Assembly: GCF_001305595.1 (NCBI RefSeq)
Contig: NZ_CP012406.1
Coordinates: 1 to 64,000, forward strand
Reading direction: 5' to 3'
Length of the DNA: 64,000 bases
Source of the DNA: Azospirillum thiophilum
GTDB lineage: Bacteria; Pseudomonadota; Alphaproteobacteria; Azospirillales; Azospirillaceae
Positions 49,204-57,506 of the stretch are shown in pieces. The notes under the pieces were generated by a model that saw only the letters and a program-made list of their open reading frames with translations, searched no databases and was not told the origin of the DNA. A program made the position numbers and the translations under genes. The first letter of the stretch is position 1. Each line of letters starts with the position of its first letter.

Positions 49204-50573
49204 TGTGCTGCCTCCAGAGTGCGGGCGGCGTTGGCCCGGATCGCATCGGCGATGTCGGCGACCACGCCATGGACCAGAGCCTCGTCGTCGCCCTCCGCCA
49301 TCACACGGATGAGCGGTTCGGTGCCGGACTTGCGGATCAGCAGGCGTCCGCCCGCTGCCAGTCGCGCCTCGCCGTCCCGGATCGCCTGCTTGACCACGTC
49401 ATCCTCCAACGGCCGGCTGCCGGCGGCAAAGCGGACATTGGTCAATTTCTGCGGGACGGGATCGAAGACGCGGCAGACCTCGCTGGCCGAGCGGCCGTCG
49501 GCCTGGATCAACACCGCCAGCACCTGCAGCGCGGCGATCAGCCCGTCGCCGGTGGTGGAGTAATCGGACAGCACGACATGGCCCGACTGCTCGCCGCCGA
49601 CATTGTAGCCGTGCTCGCGCATCATCTCGACGACATAGCGGTCGCCGACCGGGGTGCGGGCCAGATGCAGCCCCAGCCCGCCCAGATGGCGCTCCATGCC
49701 GAGGTTGGACATCACAGTGGCGACCACGCCGCCGCCACGCAGCGTCTGCGAGCGTGCCCAGGAGGTGGCGATCAGGCTCATCAGCTGGTCGCCGTCGATC
49801 GGGCGCCCGGCCTCGTCCACCATGATCAGCCGGTCGGCGTCGCCGTCCAGCGCGATGCCGAGATGGGCGCCGTGGGCGACCACCTGCTCCTGCAGGGTCT
49901 GGGTCGCGGTGGCGCCGCAGCCCTTGTTGATGTTGGTGCCGTCGGGGCCGACGCCGACCGGGACGACGTCGGCCCCCAGCTCGTACAGCACCTTGGGCGC
50001 GACCTTGTAGGCGGCGCCGTTGGCGCAATCGACGACGATCTTCAGCCCGTCCAGCCGCAGGCCGCGTGGGAAGGTGTTCTTCACATATTCGATGTAGCGG
50101 CCGGTGGCGTCGTCCAGCCGGCTGGCGCGGCCGAGATCGGCCGGGCCGGCGAGGTCTGGGGCGAAGGGCAGCGCCATGCGCGCCTCGATGGCGGCCTCGA
50201 CCTCGTCCGACAGCTTGTAGCCGTCGGGGCCGAACAGCTTGATGCCGTTGTCCTGGTACGGGTTGTGCGAGGCGGAGATCACGACGCCCATGTCGGCGCG
50301 CAGGCTGCGGGTCAGCATCGCCACCGCCGGGGTCGGCAGCGGGCCGACCAGCACCACGTCCATGCCCATCGAGATGAAGCCGGCGGTCAGCGCCGGTTCC
50401 AGCAGATAGCCGGACAGCCGGGTGTCCTTGCCGATCACCACACGGTGCCGGTGGTCGCCGCGGCGGAATTGCAGCGCGGTCGCCATCGCCACGCGCAGCG
50501 CCGTCTCGGCGGTCATCGGGTCGACGTTGGCGGTGCCGCGGATGCCGTCGGTGCCGAACAGGTGTCGCGTCAT
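49200..50573 (-). CDS. glmM: Phosphoglucosamine mutase GlmM
   Basis: GlmM makes glucosamine-1-phosphate for peptidoglycan and LPS. The ATG at 50573 (MTRHLFGTDGIRGTANVDPM) gives 457 residues, the usual length; the frame upstream is not conserved. The phosphoserine loop is VVISASHNPYQDNGIKLFGP with the catalytic Ser. The metal site is GIALDGDADRLIMVDEAGRP. The sugar-binding loop is GGEQSGHVVLSDYSTTGDGL. The phosphate-binding C-terminus is LIRKSGTEPLIRVMAEGDDE. Linkage with folP upstream is widespread in bacteria. Confidence 0.97.
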   Translation of the reverse strand: MTRHLFGTDGIRGTANVDPMTAETALRVAMATALQFRRGDHRHRVVIGKDTRLSGYLLEPALTAGFISMGMDVVLVGPLPTPAVAMLTRSLRADMGVVISASHNPYQDNGIKLFGPDGYKLSDEVEAAIEARMALPFAPDLAGPADLGRASRLDDATGRYIEYVKNTFPRGLRLDGLKIVVDCANGAAYKVAPKVLYELGADVVPVGVGPDGTNINKGCGATATQTLQEQVVAHGAHLGIALDGDADRLIMVDEAGRPIDGDQLMSLIATSWARSQTLRGGGVVATVMSNLGMERHLGGLGLHLARTPVGDRYVVEMMREHGYNVGGEQSGHVVLSDYSTTGDGLIAALQVLAVLIQADGRSASEVCRVFDPVPQKLTNVRFAAGSRPLEDDVVKQAIRDGEARLAAGGRLLIRKSGTEPLIRVMAEGDDEALVHGVVADIADAIRANAARTLEAAQ

Positions 50574-50714
50574 GAAAACCTCGTGCTGGAACCGTCTTCG
50601 GCCCCGGATGTCGGATCGCGGAGCCGGAAGCGCAAGCGAAGGATGTTTCTTCACCCGCCGGCCCCGCCGGGTCAAGCATCCTTCGGCGGCTGCGCGAAAG
50701 GGTTGCAGGGGTGC

Positions 50715-51902
50715 TTACAGGGGGTGCAGCCCCTCCCAAAGGGCGCGAGCCTGCGCCGTTTCGGCGACGTCGTGGACGCGCAGGATCTGGGCGCCCTGGT
50801 TCAGCGTCTCCAGCCCGGCGGCGAGCGAGCCGGCCAGCCGCTCCCCCGGCGGCTCCCCGCGCGACAGCCGGGCGATGAAGGTCTTGCGCGACAGCCCGAT
50901 CAGCACGGCGCAGCCGAGCGCATGATACAGCGCGGTGTGGCGCAGGATCTCCAGATTGTGCTCCACCGTCTTGCCGAAGCCGATGCCGGGATCGACGGCG
51001 ACGCGCTCCGGCGGCACCCCGGCGGCGGCACAGCGCGCCACCCGCTCCTCCAGCCAGTCGAACACGTCCAGCGCGGCGTCGCGGTAGCTCGGGGCGGCCT
51101 GCATGGTGCCGGGTTCGCCCTGCATGTGCATCACCACCACCGGCGTGCCGCTGCGCGCCACCACCGGCAGCGCGTCCGGATCGCCGAGCCCGGCGATGTC
51201 GTTGACGATGCGGGCGCCGGCCGCCGCGGCGGAGGCCATCACCCGGGCGTGGCGGGTGTCGACCGAGACCACGGCGCCCTTGGCGGCGAAATGGCGGATG
51301 ACGGGCAGGACGCGCGCCTCCTCCTCCTCCGGCGGCACCGGGGCGGCGCCGGGGCGGGTCGATTCGCCGCCGATGTCGAGGATGTCGGCGCCGGCCGCCA
51401 GCAGCGCCTCGCCATGGGCGATGGCGGCGGCGGGGTCGAGGAAGGCGCCGCCGTCGGAGAAGCTGTCCGGGGTGACGTTGACGATGCCCATGATGCGCGG
51501 CCGGTCGAGCGCCAGCCCGCCGAAGGGCGCCCGCGCCCGGGTCAGGGCGCCGAGCTGGCGGTCCAGCGCCTCGGCCGCGGCGCGCGAGCGCTCCCAGCCC
51601 CAGGCCATGATCTCCGACAGCGGCGCGAAGGCGCGGTCGATGCGGCTGCCGCCGTTACCGCCGTCACGGCCATCACGGACGATCAGCTCGGCGGCGGAGA
51701 AGGCGAACCGCCCGCCGGCCAGCGGCACCGCCGCCCCCTTGGCCCAGGCGGCGATCGGCATCAGACCGACCGGCCGCAGATAGACCCGCACCCCATCCTC
51801 CGCGGCCCAGGGGCAGAAGCCGGCCAGCGAGCCGGCAGCCGATTTGGGGGCCGATCTGGGAGCTGCCGCCTTGGGTGCGGGAGTCGCGGAGAACGGCGGC
51901 AT
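50715..51902 (-). CDS. folP: Dihydropteroate synthase FolP with N-terminal extension
   Basis: FolP joins pABA to dihydropterin diphosphate in folate synthesis and is the sulfonamide target. The TIM-barrel domain starts near residue 135: RIMGIVNVTPDSFSDGGAFL, DILDIGGESTRPGAAPVPPE, VVSVDTRHARVMASAAAAGA, RIVNDIAGLGD and DPGIGFGKTVEHNLEILRHT are all canonical. The first 130 residues are an Ala/Pro-rich extension with RVYLRPVGLMPIAAWAKGAA and FAFSAAELIVRD, longer than the roughly 280-residue norm. Similar extensions occur in some alphaproteobacteria; their role is unclear. glmM follows after 141 bp. Confidence 0.93.
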   Translation of the reverse strand: MPPFSATPAPKAAAPRSAPKSAAGSLAGFCPWAAEDGVRVYLRPVGLMPIAAWAKGAAVPLAGGRFAFSAAELIVRDGRDGGNGGSRIDRAFAPLSEIMAWGWERSRAAAEALDRQLGALTRARAPFGGLALDRPRIMGIVNVTPDSFSDGGAFLDPAAAIAHGEALLAAGADILDIGGESTRPGAAPVPPEEEEARVLPVIRHFAAKGAVVSVDTRHARVMASAAAAGARIVNDIAGLGDPDALPVVARSGTPVVVMHMQGEPGTMQAAPSYRDAALDVFDWLEERVARCAAAGVPPERVAVDPGIGFGKTVEHNLEILRHTALYHALGCAVLIGLSRKTFIARLSRGEPPGERLAGSLAAGLETLNQGAQILRVHDVAETAQARALWEGLHPL

Positions 51903-52004
51903 CGGGAACCCCCTTCAGGTCACGGGACAGGCTGCGCCGTTCCTGGCACGCGGCCGGCGGGATGGCAAGGGGGGGCATTCCCAACGGACGACGGTGCCGG
52001 CCGG

Positions 52005-54731
52005 TCAGAACTGCTTGAGCAGCCGGTCGATGTAGTTGCGTTCCTCCTGCGGGCGGCCGTATTCGCCGGAGCGGCGGCGCAGCTCGTCGAGGATCTCGCG
52101 GGCGCGCTGGAGTTCCGACTGTTCCGGGATCTTCACGTCGTTGGAATCCTGCATGCCGTAGCCCGACGGGCGCCGGCCGAGCGGGTCGCGGCCGCGGTTG
52201 CCCTGGCGGGGCATCTGGCCCTGCTGGCCGCCCATCATCGCCGGCCCCTGGCCCATCATCATCTGCTGGGCCATCTGCTCGGCCATGCCCTGCATGCCCT
52301 GCTGGAGCTGCTGCATCGCCTCGGTCTGCGACGGCACGGCGGCACCGGGGGCGCCCTGCTGCAGGGCCTGCGCCGCATCGCGCATGGCGCGCTCGGCCTT
52401 GCCCAGCGGCTGCGGGATCTCGCCGCCCTGCTGCTCGCCCATGCGGCGCATCAGCTCGCCCAGCTGGCGGCGCAGCGCCTCCTGCTGCTCGGCCTGCTTC
52501 TGCAGGGTCGGGCTGCCGGGGGATTGCTGGCCGTTCTGGTTGCGGCGCTGGCTGTTCTGCCGGCCGCGCGGCTGCTCGCCCTGCTGTTGCTGGTCCATTG
52601 ATTCCTGCGACTGGCGGAAGCTCTGGTCCAGGAGCTGCTGCTGCTGCTGGGCCAGCTTCTGCAACTGCTGCATCATCTCCCAGGCCTGCTGGTTCTGCTG
52701 CTGCTGGCCGTTCTGCGGGTTCATCTGGGCCATGGCGCCGGAGCGCATGTTCTCCAGCATCTGCTGCAACTGGGACAGCATCTGGCGGGCGGCGTCGCGC
52801 GAGCCGGTCTGCGCCATTTCGCGCATGCGGTCGAGCATCTGCTGCAGATCGTTGCGGTCGGTCATCTGGTCGGCCATCTCGGGCGGGACCATGGGAAGCT
52901 GCTCGCCGCGCTGGAGCGCCTCCATCATCCGCTGTTCCATGGCGTCCATGAACTTGTCGAGCGCCGCCTGCAGCTCGTCCATCAGGCGGTTCAGCTCCTC
53001 GTCCGAGGCGTTCTTGTCCAGCGCGTCGGACAGCCGCTTCTCGGCATCGCGCAGATCCTTCTCGGCCAGCGACAGGCCGCCATCCTCGATGCGCAGCGCG
53101 GTTTCCCACATCAACTGCTGCAGGGCGGGGACGGACTCTGCCTCCTGGTCCAGCATCAGGCGCGCGATGGCGGTGCGGAGCGACAGGAAGGCGACGATGT
53201 CGTCGCCGTAGGTGCCGGGCCGGGCCGAGATCTCCGCCAGCGCGCGGGCGACGTCGACCCGCGATTTCTGCGGGCTGCGGGTCAGGATCTTGCGCTGGGC
53301 GATGATGGCGCGGGCGACGGGATGGTTGAAGATCCGTTCCGGCAGGGTGACGGCGGCATCCTCCGAGCGGCCGGTCTGGCCGGCACCGTCGGTGGCGGTC
53401 AGCCGCACCGTCACCGGCAATCCGGCCCAGGGATGGGCGGTCAGATCCTGGAAGGAATTGCCATGGGCCTCCTTCGGCCGGACCCCGGGCAGCGACAGCG
53501 GCAGGGCGAGCACGTCGTCGGCCCCGGCCGGCGTCTCCGCCGCCTTCGGGGCGTCCTTCCTCGTCGTGTCCGCAACCGGCTGCGGCTCCGGCGCGAGGCG
53601 GACCTCGGCCTTCACCTCGGTCAGGCCGTAATCGTCGCGGGCGGCATAATCGAGCTTCAGCGCGCCGCGTTCGGCGGCGGCGGGCGGGCTGGCATGGGCG
53701 ATGATCGGCGCGCGGTCGGGCACCACCTGGATCGGCCAGGATCCCAGCGTGCGGCCGCCCTGGGTGACCGCGATGCGGGTGCCGCCGGTCACCGGCTTCT
53801 GTACCTGGAAGTTGGCAGAATCCACCGCCTCGAACGGGCCGGACCGGTCGCCGGCCTCCAGGCTGGGCGTGCCGCCGCCGCCGGTGACGCGGGCCAGCAC
53901 GAGGCTTCCCTGCGGCACCTGGACGATCCGGTCGGCCGGATGCTGGCCCGGGGGTTGCGGGCTGCCGGGCGGCTGCCCGTCCGGGGCGGAGGCCGAGCCC
54001 GACTTGAGGAAGACCGGCGGCAGGCCGGTGTAGTCGGGCGGGTTGATCCACAGATCGAGCGTCGCCGCGGCCGTCGCGGTGCCGCCGGCCAGCCGCGGGG
54101 TCAGGGCGGCGGCCAGCCGCGGGCGCCAGTCGCCCCAGGAGGCGGCCCCGGCCACCACCAGCGCCAGGATCACCAGGGCGCGCAGGGCGTAGCGGTCATG
54201 GCTCGGCACCTCGGTCCCCGGCCAGGCCACGCGCAGGCTCCGCATCGCGGCGCGGGTGCGCTCCTGGTGCAGGCGCCACAGCGCCTGGGCCATCGGGTCG
54301 TTGCCGGCCGGCCGGTCGCGCAGGGTGTGCAGCGGCCGGTGGGCGATGCCGCTGTCCCGCTCCAGCCGACGCCGGGCCTCGGCCTCCGCGGGCGCGCGGA
54401 AGCGGCGGAGGCCGATGGCGAGCGACAGCAGGAAGGCCGCCGCCAGCACCAGCAGCGCGGCGCCGTGCAGCCAGCCCGGCAGCAGGACCAGCAGATTCAG
54501 CAGCGCCAGCGCCAGGAAGGCGCCGAGCACCGTCAGCGGCGCCCACAGCGCCGGCCCCAGCCGTTCCCACAGCAGCGCGGCGCGTGCCTGCGCCAGCCGG
54601 AGGCGCGGTTCGTATAACGGCGCTTCGCGGGAGTTGGCCGTCTGCGGGTTGGCCGTTTGCAAGCTGGCCATTTGCGGGTTGGTTGGCCGGTTACGGCCCG
54701 GCCCGGCGTCGCGTCGCTCGTTCTGCTTCAT
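52005..54731 (-). CDS. Large DUF4175 (TIGR02302) membrane protein
   Basis: This 908-residue protein has two membrane helices near the N-terminus (about residues 58-105: LGAFLALALLNLLVLLPGWL and LLVLAAAFLLSLAIGLRRFR) and one about 40 residues after the RDRYALR segment. A large periplasmic-side region with beta-rich repeats follows (RIVQVPQGSLVLARVTGGGG). The C-terminal third is extremely Gln/Met-rich (QMNPQNGQQQQNQQAW and LQKLAQQQQQLLDQSFRQSQ). This matches the DUF4175/TIGR02302 family of alphaproteobacteria, of unknown function. The ATG at 54731 is chosen. The Gln-rich tail looks coiled and disordered. Confidence 0.85.
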   Translation of the reverse strand: MKQNERRDAGPGRNRPTNPQMASLQTANPQTANSREAPLYEPRLRLAQARAALLWERLGPALWAPLTVLGAFLALALLNLLVLLPGWLHGAALLVLAAAFLLSLAIGLRRFRAPAEAEARRRLERDSGIAHRPLHTLRDRPAGNDPMAQALWRLHQERTRAAMRSLRVAWPGTEVPSHDRYALRALVILALVVAGAASWGDWRPRLAAALTPRLAGGTATAAATLDLWINPPDYTGLPPVFLKSGSASAPDGQPPGSPQPPGQHPADRIVQVPQGSLVLARVTGGGGTPSLEAGDRSGPFEAVDSANFQVQKPVTGGTRIAVTQGGRTLGSWPIQVVPDRAPIIAHASPPAAAERGALKLDYAARDDYGLTEVKAEVRLAPEPQPVADTTRKDAPKAAETPAGADDVLALPLSLPGVRPKEAHGNSFQDLTAHPWAGLPVTVRLTATDGAGQTGRSEDAAVTLPERIFNHPVARAIIAQRKILTRSPQKSRVDVARALAEISARPGTYGDDIVAFLSLRTAIARLMLDQEAESVPALQQLMWETALRIEDGGLSLAEKDLRDAEKRLSDALDKNASDEELNRLMDELQAALDKFMDAMEQRMMEALQRGEQLPMVPPEMADQMTDRNDLQQMLDRMREMAQTGSRDAARQMLSQLQQMLENMRSGAMAQMNPQNGQQQQNQQAWEMMQQLQKLAQQQQQLLDQSFRQSQESMDQQQQGEQPRGRQNSQRRNQNGQQSPGSPTLQKQAEQQEALRRQLGELMRRMGEQQGGEIPQPLGKAERAMRDAAQALQQGAPGAAVPSQTEAMQQLQQGMQGMAEQMAQQMMMGQGPAMMGGQQGQMPRQGNRGRDPLGRRPSGYGMQDSNDVKIPEQSELQRAREILDELRRRSGEYGRPQEERNYIDRLLKQF

Positions 54732-54906
54732 GCCGCCCCCTTCGCGCCGAGATGCGGCCGGTCGGACGGTCCGGCCCGCGATCCGGCGACAGCGCACCAG
54801 TCATATAGGCGCGGCGGGCCGGTTTTGCCCAGCGGCGCGATGGTACAGCCCATCACCCCGCAATGGCGAAACTGTGGCAAGCCGTCACGCTGCCGTAAAG
54901 TCGCCG

Positions 54907-55845
54907 TCAGTCGCCGTCGCCGGGGGGGAGCGGCTTGGTCGGGGTGGCGCGGCGGCGGGTCTCGCGGTGCAGGATGTAGAGGCCGCTCGCCATCACCACC
55001 GCGGCGCCGGCCACCATGCTGCCGGTCGGCACCTCGCTCCACAGCAGCCAGCCGAAGAGGACCGCCAGCAGCAGCGAGGTGTAGTTCAGCGGCGCCACCA
55101 CCGCGGCCGGCGCCAGCGAATAGGCCCGAGTCAGCATCAGCTGGCCGCAGCCGCCGAGCAGCCCGGTGGCCAGCAGCAGCAGCCAGTCCAGCGGATCCGG
55201 CGTGACCCAGGAGAAGGGCAGCGACAGCCCGAGCAGCACGGTGGTCAGCAGGGTGAAATAGAAGACGATGGTGTCCGGCGGCTCGGTGCGGCTCAGCTGG
55301 CGGATGGCGATCATCGCCAGCGCGTTGGTCAGGGCGCCGGCCAGCGCGATGATCGCGCCCAGATTCATCACGTCGCCGCTCGGCTGGACGATGATCAGCA
55401 CGCCGGCGAAACCGACCAGCACGGCGCTCCAGCGGTGGATGCCGACCTTCTCGTTCAGCAGCGGCACCGACAGCGCGGTGAGGAACAGCGGTGCGGCGAA
55501 GTTCAGCGCGATGGCGTCGCCCAGCGGCAGCAGGTGGAAGGACCAGAACATCGCGACCATGGTGGTCAGCCCGATCAGCGACCGCCCCATATGGCCCCAG
55601 GGATAGCGGGTGTACAGCGTGGAGGCGAAGCCCTTGCCCAGATGGATCGCCAGGCAGACCGGGATCAGCGCGAACAGGCTGCGGAAGAACATGACCTCGG
55701 TCACCGGCAAGCGGTCCATCAGGAGCTTGGCCAGGACGTTCATGATCGAGAAGAACAACACCGACGCCAGCATCGACGCGATGCCGAGCGGTGCGTTGTC
55801 GATGCGCCTGTGCGGCTTGGAGAGGGCTTGCGGCGGGACGGTCAC
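54907..55845 (-). CDS. EamA/DMT-family transporter
   Basis: This 312-residue membrane protein has ten hydrophobic segments and two EamA repeats. The first runs LGIASMLASVLFFSIMNVLA, then FFRSLFALIPVCLAIHLGKG. The second begins NLGAIIALAGALTNALAMIA and ends YTSLLLAVLFGWLLWSEVPT with GSMVAGAAVVMASGLYILHR. The DMT superfamily exports small metabolites such as amino acids, nucleosides or drugs. The substrate cannot be assigned. It is well separated from neighbours, likely monocistronic. Confidence 0.9.
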   Translation of the reverse strand: MTVPPQALSKPHRRIDNAPLGIASMLASVLFFSIMNVLAKLLMDRLPVTEVMFFRSLFALIPVCLAIHLGKGFASTLYTRYPWGHMGRSLIGLTTMVAMFWSFHLLPLGDAIALNFAAPLFLTALSVPLLNEKVGIHRWSAVLVGFAGVLIIVQPSGDVMNLGAIIALAGALTNALAMIAIRQLSRTEPPDTIVFYFTLLTTVLLGLSLPFSWVTPDPLDWLLLLATGLLGGCGQLMLTRAYSLAPAAVVAPLNYTSLLLAVLFGWLLWSEVPTGSMVAGAAVVMASGLYILHRETRRRATPTKPLPPGDGD

Positions 55846-55979
55846 GGTGTCCCGAGCCTATCAAGCGAAACCGCCCGCGTCACGGTGTCGCGACGCGGGC
55901 GGTCATGCCGACAGGGTATGGCGGCGTTGCAAGCGGCCGCCCAACCATTTGATGATGTTATGCTTTGACGCTACGATCG

Positions 55980-56549
55980 TTATGACTTGAACAGGCCGGA
56001 GACTTCGGCCTCGGCGCGCAGCCAATGCTCCTGCTCGCGGCCCTCGGGGCAGCCTTCCTCCTGCCAGATCGCATAGGCGCGCTCCTGGATCATGCGGTTG
56101 CGCTGGCCGCTCAGCAGCCCCTCGGCGATGTTCATGTTCAGCCGGGCCAGCGAGATCAGCCTGCGCTCCTCGATCGTGCCCTGGGTCGCCAGCATGGTGG
56201 TGGAGACGACGAACTGCGCCAGATTGCGCAGGTTGGCCTTCACCTCCGGCTCGACCGGGCAGTCGCTGTTCAGCAGGACGGTCTTGATCGCGATCCACAG
56301 CTTCAGGTTCTGGTCCAGCGCGACGGTCACCTTTTCCGGCGTCTCGGACTCCAGCAGGGAGCTGGCCGCCTGCAGCAGGACGATGCTGTCCTGTTCGACC
56401 GACGCGAAGTTGGTCCGCAGGATGGTGTCTGCCCAGCTTTCGACAGGCGCCTCGAACACCGGCGCGGCGGCAGGAGCGGCGACAGCGGCGGTGGCGGCGG
56501 GAGCGGTGGCGGGAGCGGCAGAGGCGGCGGTCTTGCGCTTGGTGGCCAT
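55980..56549 (-). CDS. Orphan FlaF-like domain fused to DUF2934
   Basis: The ATG at 56549 (MATKRKTAASAAPATAPAAT) gives 189 residues. The first 45 are Ala/Pro-rich. The centre (about 48-145) resembles FlaF: QNLKLWIAIKTVLLNSDCPV, EPEVKANLRNLAQFVVSTTM and RRLISLARLNMNIAEGLL, similar to 'DINR.ImeGL' at the end of FlaF. The C-terminus (about 148-185) has MIQERAYAIWQEEGCPEGRE and QEHWLRAEAE, the DUF2934 pattern 'RAY.LWE..G.PEG....HW..AE'. I infer the fusion by recalled patterns. No flagellin is nearby; it stands alone, with about 130 bp to its neighbours on either side. Confidence 0.65.
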   Translation of the reverse strand: MATKRKTAASAAPATAPAATAAVAAPAAAPVFEAPVESWADTILRTNFASVEQDSIVLLQAASSLLESETPEKVTVALDQNLKLWIAIKTVLLNSDCPVEPEVKANLRNLAQFVVSTTMLATQGTIEERRLISLARLNMNIAEGLLSGQRNRMIQERAYAIWQEEGCPEGREQEHWLRAEAEVSGLFKS

Positions 56550-56696
56550 GGTGGGTTCCCCGGGGAGCGTTCGGTCCGCGTCCACTTGAGCCAACCATGT
56601 TTAAAATGCCGTTAAGACGCTACCGATGCGGGCGTTGTCCTGCCGCCGGACGCCGCGACACGATGTCCTGCCGCCATCGCAGGATCGGGGGCGGGG

Positions 56697-57305
56697 TCAG
56701 GGACCGCCGAAAGGCAAGCGGTAATAAAAGCCGAAGACATTGTTGGCACCCGCCGCCGGGTCGCCAGCGGCGGCATCGTTGACGATCCGGCTGTAGCCCA
56801 GGCTGAAGCGCGACTTGTTGTCGAATTCGTAGCCCAATTCCAACTGCGAGCGGAACTCGGTGCCGGGTCCGCCCTCCCGCCGCACGGTCGGCAGGGTGCC
56901 GGCGCCGACGCTGGGGGTGAAGACGAAGGAGCCGAGCGGCACGTCGATCAGCACGCCGCCCATCAGGCCGGGCAATCCGCCGGAGACGGCGCCCGTAACG
57001 CCGCCGCCAAGGCCGGTCACGGCGCCGCGCGGTGTCAGGCTGCTGCCGGTGCCCGGCCCGATCCAGGGCTGCACGCTGGCATAGGGTTCGATCTGCGGGA
57101 TCAGCGAGCCGCCGATCCGCATCTTGCTGTTCAGGACGGTGATGTTGCTGTCCGCCGGGGGCTGCAGGCTGTAGGCCAGCCCGCCCAGCGCCCAGTTGCC
57201 GAAGCGGCCGTCGGCGTCGATGGCCTGCGCGCCGGCAGTGCCCGGAACGGCGAGCGCCAGCAGGGCGAACAGGCGGATATGCAGGCGGCTGAACAGGCGA
57301 TTCAC
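56697..57305 (-). CDS. Small outer-membrane beta-barrel protein
   Basis: GTG at 57305 is supported by GGGAGGGGG 6 bp before it and gives 202 residues. A signal peptide is clear: LFALLALAVPGTAGAQA. The mature part alternates hydrophobic and polar residues with aromatic strand ends, in SKMRIGGSLIPQIEPYASVQ, GVLIDVPLGSFVFTPSVGAG, FRSQLELGYEFDNKSRFSLG and a final GFYYRLPF. These features suggest an eight-strand barrel. The segment ELGYEFDNKSRFSLGYSRI recalls PagL-type acyloxyacyl hydrolases, but the usual His-Ser pair is not visible, so catalysis is doubtful. The exact role is unknown. Confidence 0.7.
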   Translation of the reverse strand: MNRLFSRLHIRLFALLALAVPGTAGAQAIDADGRFGNWALGGLAYSLQPPADSNITVLNSKMRIGGSLIPQIEPYASVQPWIGPGTGSSLTPRGAVTGLGGGVTGAVSGGLPGLMGGVLIDVPLGSFVFTPSVGAGTLPTVRREGGPGTEFRSQLELGYEFDNKSRFSLGYSRIVNDAAAGDPAAGANNVFGFYYRLPFGGP

Positions 57306-57506
57306 GGGCACCCCCTCCCGGTGACGCGTCGATTCGACCAAATGGTCCGGCAAACGGTCCGGCAAACGGTCCGGCCACTATAACGAAGGGGCGGCGCGGC
57401 TGTCGCATGGAGTATCGGCGCTACCCCTAGGATGTCGGTGTCGGCATCCGCGTTTCAACCATGAAAGCGCGGGCGGCACCGATGCGGATTCTGTTATGAT
57501 CCGAAC

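Noticed and set aside
49203..52601. A 1132-codon frame opposite glmM and folP
   Set aside because: It is antisense to two well-supported housekeeping enzymes, with no start signal or conserved motif.
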